From contig JAUSOA010000143.1 in assembly GCA_030656435.1 (NCBI GenBank), positions 1-14,435 on the forward strand: DNA of 14,435 nucleotides, given 5' to 3'. The notes below the pieces were generated by a model. That model worked only from the letters and a program-made list of their open reading frames with translations, had not been told where the DNA came from and did not search any database. Position 1 is the stretch's first letter; each line of letters begins with the position of its first letter. A program made the position numbers and the translations under genes. Shown here piece by piece: positions 6,390-13,211 of this stretch. Origin of the DNA: Acholeplasmataceae bacterium (GTDB lineage Bacteria > Bacillota_I > Bacilli_A > Acholeplasmatales > Acholeplasmataceae).

Positions 6390-7688
6390 CTATTTACTAG
6401 CAAAGCGTTTTCCGGAACGCATATACTCTGTCAAGTGAATCTTAGATGGACATACGAATGAACATAATCCACATTCAATACACTTATTGACCTCTAAAAC
6501 TTTTAATGTTTCTTTATCTCTTACTTTATATGCATTCATAATTTGGACGGGTTGAATTTCAACTGGACAAGAATAAACGCATGATGCACAATGGATGCAT
6601 GGCTCTTCTTTTTCAACATGCTCGTTCATCACAATCAAACTTGTTGTCGTATGTGTCATAATGACATCATCTCTTTGTATATTCATACCCATCATTGGTC
6701 CACCTAAAATCATGACCTTTGGCTTCTCTACTTCTTTGTATCCACCCGCTAGTTCAATTAAATCACTGACTAAGGTACCAATGCGAGCTCTAAAGTTCTT
6801 ATTGTGAATACCATCCCCGCTTATTGTAAATAGACGTTCGAGGACTGGAAGTCTTTTCTTAACTGCATTGTATATACTTTGAAGTGTTGAAACGTTAAAG
6901 TTAAGAACTCCATATTTGGAAAGTAATTCAAATTGTGGAATCTTGATCCCCAACGCACTCTTTATCACTGAAAGTTCCCAACCCTGAGGATAGAAGTTGC
7001 CTACTTTTACAACTTGAATGTCGTATTCTGTGAATTCTTGAAGAGCAAACTTGAGTCTTTCTTCAATTTCCTTATATTTTTTCTTAATCGCGATAATTCC
7101 CTTGGGAGCACCCGAAGCCTTCATCGCGTAAATTAAACCTTTAATGATTTCTCTTGGGTTATTCATCATCAATGAGTAATCTGCGATTAGATTGGGTTCA
7201 CATTCTACACCATTTGCGATTACAATATTAATCGGATTTGTAGTCTCAAGTTTAATATAAGTAGGGAAAGCACTACCGCCTAATCCCACAAGTCCAGCAT
7301 CTTTAATTATTTCAATAAATCCTTCTTTTGAAAGTGCATCAATTTCTTCATCGGTTCTTTCAACAATTGAACTATGAAGTTCGTATTTTTTATCGTTTTT
7401 TACGATTAAACAGTCAACAACTTTTCCGCTTTGGTCAATATGCTTTTCATAACCTACGACCTCCCCGCTCACTGTTGAATGCATAGGTTGCTCGAAGAAG
7501 GCACCCTTTCTTGTTCCGACAATTTCTCCAACCTTAACAAACTGTCCCCCTCTAACGCAGGTTTCACCCTCAGGGCAACGTGCACTTGTTACAGGATAGT
7601 AAACGTAGTTTGCATCTAGATAATGGAGAATGGGTAACTCTTTTAACTCTTTTTTGCCGTCTGGAATATATTTCGTTTTTGCTATCAT
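6390..7688 (-). CDS. rnfC: RnfC, NADH-facing Fe-S flavoprotein subunit of the Rnf-type complex
   Basis: 432 residues, soluble and membrane-associated on the cytosolic side; the site of NAD(H) exchange in Rnf. The nucleotide/FMN-binding region has GLVGLGGSAFPTYIKL (132-147) and GVECEP (160-165). Two C-terminal 4Fe-4S motifs are intact: Cys364/367/370/374 (CIHCASCVYSCP) and Cys403/406/409/413 (CIECGLCSFVCP). The N-terminal sandwich domain contains ARCPEGETC, adding Cys38 and Cys44 where relatives usually have a QHIGAP-like segment. The ATG follows AAGGGAG with 8-base spacing and lies 3 bases after the glyA stop, so glyA and rnfC are probably co-transcribed. Confidence 0.95.
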   Translation of the reverse strand: MIAKTKYIPDGKKELKELPILHYLDANYVYYPVTSARCPEGETCVRGGQFVKVGEIVGTRKGAFFEQPMHSTVSGEVVGYEKHIDQSGKVVDCLIVKNDKKYELHSSIVERTDEEIDALSKEGFIEIIKDAGLVGLGGSAFPTYIKLETTNPINIVIANGVECEPNLIADYSLMMNNPREIIKGLIYAMKASGAPKGIIAIKKKYKEIEERLKFALQEFTEYDIQVVKVGNFYPQGWELSVIKSALGIKIPQFELLSKYGVLNFNVSTLQSIYNAVKKRLPVLERLFTISGDGIHNKNFRARIGTLVSDLIELAGGYKEVEKPKVMILGGPMMGMNIQRDDVIMTHTTTSLIVMNEHVEKEEPCIHCASCVYSCPVEIQPVQIMNAYKVRDKETLKVLEVNKCIECGLCSFVCPSKIHLTEYMRSGKRFASK

Positions 7689-7691
7689 TTG

Positions 7692-8939
7692 TTATACTCC
7701 CTTCTTGTATAATGGATATTTTTTTGTAAGTTCTATGACTTCTTTATTAATTTCAGCTAGTTTTTCCGGATTGTTTTTATTGGCTAAAGCTAAGTCGATC
7801 CAAGTCGCAATCAACTTCATTTCACTTTCTTTAAATCCTCTGGTTGTAACCGCTGGTGTTCCTAATCTAATTCCGCTTGCGTACGCGGGTTTCTCTTTAT
7901 CAAATGGTAAACCATTTTTGTTGCAAGTGATACTAACCTTATGAAGTAATTTTTCAGCATCTAGTCCAGTGATATTATGTTTTTCTTTGACATCAACTAA
8001 CATGAGGTGATTATCCGTTCCACCACTTACTACTCTATAGCCTAGTTTTTTCATTTCATCTGCTAGCGCTTTTGCATTATTAATGACTTGAGTTTGATAT
8101 GCAATAAATTCCGGTTGTAAAGCTTCAAGAAATGCGACTGCTTTTGCTGCAATAACATGCATTAAAGGTCCACCTTGCATTCCTGGAAATACTGCTTTAT
8201 CTATCTTCTTTGCAATTTCTTCATCATTAGTCAAAACGATTCCACCACGAGGGCCTCTTAATGTTTTATGCGTCGTTGATGTGACTGCATGCGCATATGG
8301 AAGTGGTGATGGATGAAGCCCTGCCGCGATTAGTCCTGCGATATGTGCCATATCAACATGGAGGTAAGCTCCTACTTCATCAGCAATTTCTCTAAAACGT
8401 TTAAAATCAATAATTCTTGAATATGCACTAGCACCAGCTATAATTAACTTAGGTTTAACTTCCTTAGCAATTTCAAGAACCTTGTCATAATCAATAAGTT
8501 CAGTTGTTGGATCTACACCATAAAATGTTGATTTATATATCTTACCTGAAAAATTTAAATGAAACCCGTGAGTAAGATGTCCGCCTTCTGCAAGTGACAT
8601 CCCCAATATAACATCTCCAGGATTTAACAAAGCCATATAAACCGCCATATTGGCTTGAGATCCAGAATGTGGTTGAACATTAACAAATTTTGCATCAAAC
8701 AATTTCTTCAATCTTTCAATTGCTAAACTCTCAATTTCATCTGCAAATTCACAGCCTCCGTAATATCTTTTTTTAGGATATCCTTCCGCATATTTATTCG
8801 TTAGAATTGAGCCTTGAGCATCCAATACCGCTTGTGAAACAAAGTTTTCAGAAGCAATCAACTCGATGTGTTCTTCCTGTCTATTCTTCTCTTTAAGAAT
8901 AATTCCATCGATGATTGGATCGATATTTATTAAGTTCAT
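7692..8939 (-). CDS. glyA: Serine hydroxymethyltransferase
   Basis: 415 residues, full length. A PLP enzyme that interconverts serine + THF with glycine + 5,10-methylene-THF in the cytosol. Signatures seen: ELIASENF (26-33), the YYGGCEF segment (59-65), HSGSQAN (91-97), HVDMAHIAGL (194-203) and the PLP-binding Lys225 in STTHKTLRGPRGG. A strong AGGAGG lies 5 bases before the ATG. It is the first gene after a promoter at 8968-8976 and leads directly into rnfC. It connects to FolD and Fhs, encoded nearby in a separate unit, through methylene-THF. Confidence 0.97.
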   Translation of the reverse strand: MNLINIDPIIDGIILKEKNRQEEHIELIASENFVSQAVLDAQGSILTNKYAEGYPKKRYYGGCEFADEIESLAIERLKKLFDAKFVNVQPHSGSQANMAVYMALLNPGDVILGMSLAEGGHLTHGFHLNFSGKIYKSTFYGVDPTTELIDYDKVLEIAKEVKPKLIIAGASAYSRIIDFKRFREIADEVGAYLHVDMAHIAGLIAAGLHPSPLPYAHAVTSTTHKTLRGPRGGIVLTNDEEIAKKIDKAVFPGMQGGPLMHVIAAKAVAFLEALQPEFIAYQTQVINNAKALADEMKKLGYRVVSGGTDNHLMLVDVKEKHNITGLDAEKLLHKVSITCNKNGLPFDKEKPAYASGIRLGTPAVTTRGFKESEMKLIATWIDLALANKNNPEKLAEINKEVIELTKKYPLYKKGV

Positions 8940-8967
8940 TCTGTCCTCCTCGATTAATCCTCGTATT

Positions 8968-8976
8968 ATTATAACA
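8968..8976 (-). promoter_or_regulatory. Extended -10 promoter for glyA-rnf
   Basis: Minus strand TGTTATAAT, an extended -10 with a perfect TATAAT. The spacing upstream gives only AT-rich sequence and no good -35. The predicted start near 8961 leaves a leader of about 22 bases, too short for a riboswitch. Confidence 0.65.
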
Positions 8977-8993
8977 TAATAAAATGCAAATTA

Positions 8994-9027
8994 AAAGACA
9001 GATTTCACCAAATGGAGTTCTGTCTTT
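8994..9027 (-). terminator. Stem-loop terminator after yebC
   Basis: Perfect 9-bp inverted repeat AAAGACAGA / TCTGTCTTT around a 16-base loop. The minus-strand transcript ends TCTGTCTTTT followed by AATTT. It is the only hairpin I see between the yebC stop and the glyA promoter. The T run is short, so efficiency is uncertain. The opposite strand is also T-rich after the stem, but no plus-strand gene exists to use it. Confidence 0.55.
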
Positions 9028-9081
9028 AGTTAAGTTTTTCGCTTTTTTTATGTAATAAATATCGTTTTTATAATTTCTCTT

Positions 9082-9801
9082 TTATAGGATAACATTGTGG
9101 TAAACATCTTGAACATCATCGATTTCATCTAGCATCGACAATAGTCTTTCAAACTTTTCTTGATCATCTTCCAAATCTAAAGTCGTTTCCATAATAGGAA
9201 GCCACATGATTTCATCAGTATCTAATTCTAAGTCTGGCATTGTATCTGAGATTGCCGTTCTTATCAAGTTGTAGTCACTATCAGCACCGTAGAGTGTAAC
9301 ACCAAACTCATCAGCTTCAATGTCAGAAATATCAAGATCATTGTTGACGAGTATTTCAAGAACTTCGTCTTCTGTTACATTGGGTAAAGTGAATACTGAG
9401 TAATGATGGAACTGGTGAACCACCGACCCCGAAATGCCTAATTTCCCGCCAGTCTTGGTAAAGCAATTTCTAACTTCAGCAATTGTTCTATTTACATTAT
9501 CTGATAGACATTCAACAATAATCATTGAGCTCCCAGGACCAAAACCTTCATAACGAATGGATGTATATGTTTCGTCAGATCCACCCTTAGCCTTATCAAT
9601 CGCTCTTTTGATGACATCTGCAGTAACCTGTTCTTTTTTAGCTTTTTCAATAATTCTTTTTAGGGTTTGATTACTATCTGGGTCTGTAGATCCAGCTTTA
9701 GCTGCCATATATATTTCTTTTCCATATTTCGCATATACCTTGCTTTTTGCAGCAGCGGTTTTTGCCATTGCTACTTTTCTAACTTCAAATGCTCTTCCCA
9801 T
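9082..9801 (-). CDS. yebC: YebC/PmpR family protein
   Basis: 239 residues, typical family length. The usual N-terminus is replaced by MGRAFEVRKVAMAKTAAAKS, the form common in many Firmicutes, followed by KSKVYAKYGKEIYMAAKAG and the RAIDKAKGG segment (66-74). The YEGFGPGSSMIIVE core (84-97) and the acidic C-terminal half are present. Family members act as transcription regulators in some bacteria, and recent work ties others to relief of ribosome stalling at proline stretches. Which applies here cannot be told from sequence. The gene follows ppa by 16 bases and probably shares its transcript. The Shine-Dalgarno AAGGA is rather far (about 13 bases) from the ATG. Confidence 0.93.
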   Translation of the reverse strand: MGRAFEVRKVAMAKTAAAKSKVYAKYGKEIYMAAKAGSTDPDSNQTLKRIIEKAKKEQVTADVIKRAIDKAKGGSDETYTSIRYEGFGPGSSMIIVECLSDNVNRTIAEVRNCFTKTGGKLGISGSVVHQFHHYSVFTLPNVTEDEVLEILVNNDLDISDIEADEFGVTLYGADSDYNLIRTAISDTMPDLELDTDEIMWLPIMETTLDLEDDQEKFERLLSMLDEIDDVQDVYHNVIL

Positions 9802-9817
9802 GATTTTTTATCTTCCT

Positions 9818-10348
9818 TTATTTACCAAATTTTTCTTCATATGTCTTGATGCTTTGGAGAATGATTTTTTTTGCAGCATCAGGACCTTCAATGTCCAAGA
9901 TGTAGGTTTTCTTTCCTTCAAGTGACTTATACACCTCAAAGAAATGCCCCATTTCTGTCAAAAGATGCGCAGGTAATTCACTAATATCTTTATATTGTGT
10001 AAGCGATGGATCTCCAAATGGTATAGCGATTATTTTTTCATCGATTTCATCCGAGTCAATCATTTTCATGACTCCAATTGGATAACATTGTACTAGGCTT
10101 AATGGTTCTATGTCTTCTTGACATAATACGAGGACGTCGAGAGGGTCATTATCGCCTGCATAGGTTCTAGGAATGAATCCATAGTTAGCAGGATAGTGAG
10201 TTGATGTGAATAAAATACGGTCTAAAATAATCATTCCTGTGTCTTTATCAAGCTCGTACTTTTTCTTGCTACCTTTAGAAATTTCGATGCATGCAATGAA
10301 TTGATCCGGTTGTATTCTATTCTTATCAATATCGTGCCAAATGTTCAT
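9818..10348 (-). CDS. ppa: Family I inorganic pyrophosphatase
   Basis: 176 residues, the standard size of bacterial soluble PPases. Hydrolyses PPi to two phosphates, pulling nucleotide polymerisation, PRPP use and aminoacylation forward. Active-site elements: Glu22 and Lys30, YPANYGFIP (52-60), the metal-binding YAGDNDPLD with Asp66, Asp68 and Asp71, and Asp98 and Asp103 in the KMIDSDEID segment. AGGAG lies 9 bases before the ATG. A long leader of about 270 bases with a guanine-class aptamer and an intrinsic terminator precedes it, so expression is probably riboswitch-controlled. A Mn-dependent family II PPase is excluded by the motifs. Confidence 0.96.
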   Translation of the reverse strand: MNIWHDIDKNRIQPDQFIACIEISKGSKKKYELDKDTGMIILDRILFTSTHYPANYGFIPRTYAGDNDPLDVLVLCQEDIEPLSLVQCYPIGVMKMIDSDEIDEKIIAIPFGDPSLTQYKDISELPAHLLTEMGHFFEVYKSLEGKKTYILDIEGPDAAKKIILQSIKTYEEKFGK

Positions 10349-10396
10349 ATAATCAGGCTCCTTTTTTTGCTCATATCTATTTTATCATTTATACCT

Positions 10397-10422
10397 AAAA
10401 AAAACACCCAGAAAGTGGGCGT
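10397..10422 (-). terminator. Intrinsic terminator in the ppa leader
   Basis: Minus-strand hairpin ACGCCCA / TGGGTGT (7 bp with one G-U pair) with loop CTTTC, running into eight T residues. It lies about 50 bases before the ppa start and downstream of the purine aptamer, the arrangement expected of a riboswitch expression platform. It may also stop read-through from folD. Confidence 0.8.
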
Positions 10423-10536
10423 CTTCTTATAACACATGCTAAAGGTATATTTGATGCTACCTATCCCCTATGTGTTTTTCGATGTATTTAAGTACCTGTA
10501 TAAAAGGCTACGAAAAATCAAACAACCCCTACATGT

Positions 10537-10613
10537 TTAATAATCGTAGTCGCAATGTTTGGCATCGCGGTAGAGACGTTATCTCCAAATCAGATAACTT
10601 ATACGATAATTAA
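10537..10613 (-). promoter_or_regulatory. Purine riboswitch aptamer, guanine class (C at the specificity position)
   Basis: Three-way junction in minus orientation. P1 is TTAATTATCGTA with TACGATTATTAA (one T-T mismatch). P2 is a perfect GTTATCT / AGATAAC with loop GATTTGG (consensus GATATGG). J2/3 is GTCTCTACC. P3 is CGCGATG / CATTGCG (one G-U pair) with loop CCAAA. J3/1 is GACTA, where the C corresponds to the nucleotide that pairs with guanine (adenine aptamers have GATTA). Loop 3 is two bases shorter than the usual CCGTAAA but keeps the CC that kisses the GG of loop 2. Downstream, TCGTAG (10508-10513) can pair with CTACGA of the P1/J3-1 strand (10544-10549), and TTTTTCG (10511-10517) with CGAAAAA (10475-10481), giving possible switching partners. 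The 356-base gap 10349-10704 holds this element, its promoter and its terminator. No ORF or other RNA was recognised there. Confidence 0.82.
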
Positions 10614-10623
10614 ATACATTCCC

Positions 10624-10653
10624 ATTATAGCAGTTGATTCAATGATTTGTAAA
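10624..10653 (-). promoter_or_regulatory. Promoter for the riboswitch-ppa-yebC transcript
   Basis: Minus strand TTTACA, 18 bases, then TATAAT, with TGC before the -10 making it extended as well. It is the best sigma-A-type promoter in the window. The start is expected near 10617, just before the P1 stem of the purine aptamer. The spacer contains the short palindrome TTGAATCAA, of unknown meaning. Confidence 0.75.
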
Positions 10654-10704
10654 GAAAAATTTCGGTTTTTTAACTCATTCAACTTTGATTGAAATAATTA
10701 TAAA

Positions 10705-11550
10705 TTATTGGACATGTTTGATATACAACTCGAATGTATTTTCAAGTAATGCGTTAATTGTCATTGGACCAACACCCTTTGGAACTGGCGTTAGATAGGA
10801 TGCAACTTCCTTAATCCCTTCGAAATCAACATCACCAACAAGCTTACCATTGACTCGGTTCACACCGACATCAACGACGATTGCTCCAGGCTTCACCATA
10901 TCTTTGGTTACGACCATCGGACGCCCTGCAGAAACCACCAATAAATCTGCTTGCTTGGTATGAAATGCTAAATCTTTGGTTTTTGTATGGCAAACAGTGA
11001 TGGTTGCTCCGGCATCCATTAAAAGTCTGGCAACAGGAAATCCTACAATATTGCTACGACCGATAACAACTGCATTCATACCAGTAACGTTGATATTGTA
11101 TGTTTCTAATAAGGACATAATACCCTTTGGTGTTGCTGGTTTAATAGTTTGCTTCTTTTGATAAAGGTTTCCTTGGTTGATAACATGAAACCCATCTGCA
11201 TCTTTATCCTTTGATATCAAATCAATTAACATATTATCATTTAAATGTTTAGGAATGGGAAGCTGTAATAATATTCCATCAACCTGATTGTCTGAATTTA
11301 ATTTTTGTATTAACTCAATGAGTTCATTTTCCTCTATACTCTCATCAAGAGTGTAAAGTTTATGGTCAATTCCTACAAGCTCACAAGCTTTTCCTTTGCC
11401 CTTGACATAGGAAAGACTTGCAGGGTTATTCCCCACTAAAATAATGGAAAGGCTCGGCTTACGATTATATTTCTTGATTGCCTCATCTATTTTTTCCTTG
11501 AGTGCTAGATTACGTTCAGTAGCTACTTTTAAGCCATCTAGTAAAATCAC
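10705..11550 (-). CDS. folD: Bifunctional methylene-THF dehydrogenase / methenyl-THF cyclohydrolase
   Basis: Interconverts 5,10-methylene-THF and 10-formyl-THF using NADP(H) or NAD(H). Family signatures: the SYVKGKGKA segment with the catalytic Tyr and Lys, DGILLQLPIP, DKDADGFH, the dinucleotide motif VIGRSNIVGFPVA and the C-terminal TPVPKGVGPMTI. I choose the GTG at 11548-11550 (281 residues) because AAGGAG lies 8 bases upstream. A GTG three codons earlier (11557-11559, 284 residues) would abut that AAGGAG directly. With the chosen start the gene begins 5 bases after the fhs stop; the Shine-Dalgarno lies inside the fhs end. It forms an operon with fhs, supplying or draining 10-formyl-THF. 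Confidence 0.95.
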   Translation of the reverse strand: MILLDGLKVATERNLALKEKIDEAIKKYNRKPSLSIILVGNNPASLSYVKGKGKACELVGIDHKLYTLDESIEENELIELIQKLNSDNQVDGILLQLPIPKHLNDNMLIDLISKDKDADGFHVINQGNLYQKKQTIKPATPKGIMSLLETYNINVTGMNAVVIGRSNIVGFPVARLLMDAGATITVCHTKTKDLAFHTKQADLLVVSAGRPMVVTKDMVKPGAIVVDVGVNRVNGKLVGDVDFEGIKEVASYLTPVPKGVGPMTINALLENTFELYIKHVQ

Positions 11551-11555
11551 ATCAA

Positions 11556-13148
11556 TCACTCCTTATCAATCAAGTTACCGTCACTGTCAATAAACATCGA
11601 TAATGCTCTTGGGGTTTTATTTAGACCTGGCATGACCATTATGCCTTTGGTTAAAGCAACCAAAAATCCTGCGCCTAGTGATGGTCTAATTTCTTGGATG
11701 TTTAATACAAATGGTTCTGGAAGTCCTACAACCTTTGGATCACCCGTTAGTGATAATGGTGTTTTTGCCATACAAACAGGTAGATTCCACCCTAAACTAT
11801 GATAGGTATCTAGCTGAGCGAGGGCTTTCTTAGAAAATTCAACAGATTTAGCTCCATAGATTTTTGTAGCTATTTTTTCAATTTTTACTTTGGGTAAATC
11901 AGACTCTTCATAAATAGGTTTAAAGTTCGATCCTTTTTCAGCTAATTCAACAACGATGTTCGCTAGATCGACCATACCCTTTCCACCTTCAGCAAATCCC
12001 TTGCATAAGGCGATTGGATGATTTTTTTCTTTTGCCCAATTCATAATGTAATCCACTTCTTCCTTTGGATCATTATAAAAATGGTTAACTGCAATCACAT
12101 ATTTCATACCAAATGTTTGAACGTTTGATAAATGCTTTTCTAGTAAAGGTAACCCTTTAATCATCGCATTTAAATCAGGTTTACTAAAATCTTCTGCAAG
12201 TCCATGGGATTTAAGAGCGCGAAGTGTTGTCACTACAACAACTGCATCGACCTTTTTATCTAGGTAAGGCATTTTGAGATCAAAGAATTTTTCCATTCCT
12301 AAATCTGCACCAAATCCAGCCTCTGTTACTGTATACTCACCTAGTTTTAACGCTAATTTAGTTGCTACAATGGAGTTACATCCATGAGCGATATTAGCAA
12401 ATGGACCAGCGTGAACAAATGTTGGCACTCCATCGAGTGTTTGTACCAAATTTGGATTCATTGCATTCTTCAAAAGAAGCGCCATTGCATCAGCCCCACC
12501 TAAATCTTTAACATAAACTGGTTTTTGTTCCTTATTGTAACCAACCAATACTCGGTTTAATCTCATTTTTAAGTCATCTAAGTCAGAGGATAGTGCAAGC
12601 ACCGCCATGACTTCGCTGGCCGCGGTTATGACAAACCCATCTTTTCTAATGGGTGTATCAATATCTCTTAAACTGCGATCATTCATATCCATACAACGCT
12701 TCCATGTTACGGTTTCAATTTCAAGTTCATTGCCTTGAAACATATGATTGTCTATTAAAGCAGATAAAAGATTATTTGCAGCTGTTATTGCATGCATATC
12801 ACCAGTAAAATGTAGATTGATATCATCTTGAGGTGTTACACTTGATAATCCACCACCGGTAGCGCCACCCTTTAGGCCAAATACTGGTCCTAAGCTGGGT
12901 TCGCGTAATGCAAGCATTGGCTTTTTACCAATGTATTTTAAACCTTGACTTAACCCAATCGAGACTGTAGTTTTTCCTTCACCAGCAGGTGTTGGAGTAA
13001 TCGCTGTGACTAGAATCAGTTTGCCATCCTTATGATCCTTTAATCGTCTTAAAACTTTCAAATCAATTTTGGCCTTATCAAAGCCATATGGAATGCATTC
13101 TTCAGGTGCAACTCCCATTTTTTCGCATAGTAAAGCAATTTTTTCCAT
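11556..13148 (-). CDS. fhs: Formate-tetrahydrofolate ligase (10-formyl-THF synthetase)
   Basis: 530 residues, slightly short of the usual 555-560, mainly at the N-terminus. It joins formate to THF using ATP. The P-loop is TPTPAGEGKTT (51-61), and EPSLGPVFGLKGGATGGG is the well-conserved substrate-site region. AAGGGAG precedes the ATG. Together with the PFL genes just upstream this gives a route from pyruvate-derived formate into one-carbon units for purines, formyl-Met and, via GlyA, serine. The gene ends with TGA, one of several proofs of the standard code. Confidence 0.97.
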   Translation of the reverse strand: MEKIALLCEKMGVAPEECIPYGFDKAKIDLKVLRRLKDHKDGKLILVTAITPTPAGEGKTTVSIGLSQGLKYIGKKPMLALREPSLGPVFGLKGGATGGGLSSVTPQDDINLHFTGDMHAITAANNLLSALIDNHMFQGNELEIETVTWKRCMDMNDRSLRDIDTPIRKDGFVITAASEVMAVLALSSDLDDLKMRLNRVLVGYNKEQKPVYVKDLGGADAMALLLKNAMNPNLVQTLDGVPTFVHAGPFANIAHGCNSIVATKLALKLGEYTVTEAGFGADLGMEKFFDLKMPYLDKKVDAVVVVTTLRALKSHGLAEDFSKPDLNAMIKGLPLLEKHLSNVQTFGMKYVIAVNHFYNDPKEEVDYIMNWAKEKNHPIALCKGFAEGGKGMVDLANIVVELAEKGSNFKPIYEESDLPKVKIEKIATKIYGAKSVEFSKKALAQLDTYHSLGWNLPVCMAKTPLSLTGDPKVVGLPEPFVLNIQEIRPSLGAGFLVALTKGIMVMPGLNKTPRALSMFIDSDGNLIDKE

Positions 13149-13168
13149 TTTCTTCTCCCTTATGTATT

Positions 13169-13196
13169 AAAAAAGTATCTCGTTTAAGATACTTTT
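13169..13196 (-). terminator. Terminator after pflA, also a 5' hairpin of the fhs message
   Basis: Perfect 10-bp stem AAAAGTATCT / AGATACTTTT with loop CGTTTA; the minus-strand transcript ends in six T. It can end the pfl transcript. Because the fhs promoter lies just upstream (13197-13205), the same hairpin would form the 5' end of the fhs-folD message. It is symmetric, so it could also terminate on the plus strand, where no gene is seen. Confidence 0.7.
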
Positions 13197-13205
13197 ATTA
13201 TATCA
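13197..13205 (-). promoter_or_regulatory. Extended -10 promoter for fhs-folD
   Basis: Minus strand TGATATAAT, perfect TATAAT with an upstream TG. There is no convincing -35. It sits between the pflA stop (13212) and the terminator stem, so transcription would start within the left arm of that stem. Confidence 0.55.
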
Positions 13206-13211
13206 TAGTAT

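Noticed and set aside
10349..10396. Separate ppa promoter after the leader terminator
   Set aside because: AT-rich matches such as TATAAA and GATAAAAT occur, but none has a supporting -35 or extended -10, unlike the strong promoter at 10624-10653.
10423..10536. A second (PRPP/ykkC-type) aptamer in tandem after the guanine aptamer
   Set aside because: Such tandems are known, and TAGGGG occurs twice here, but the other conserved ykkC elements (for example ACACGG and GGGATAAAAG-like segments) are absent.
11556..11558. Mycoplasma-type genetic code (TGA = Trp)
   Set aside because: fhs and several rnf genes end in TGA exactly at the conserved C-terminus, and Trp codons in conserved positions are TGG.
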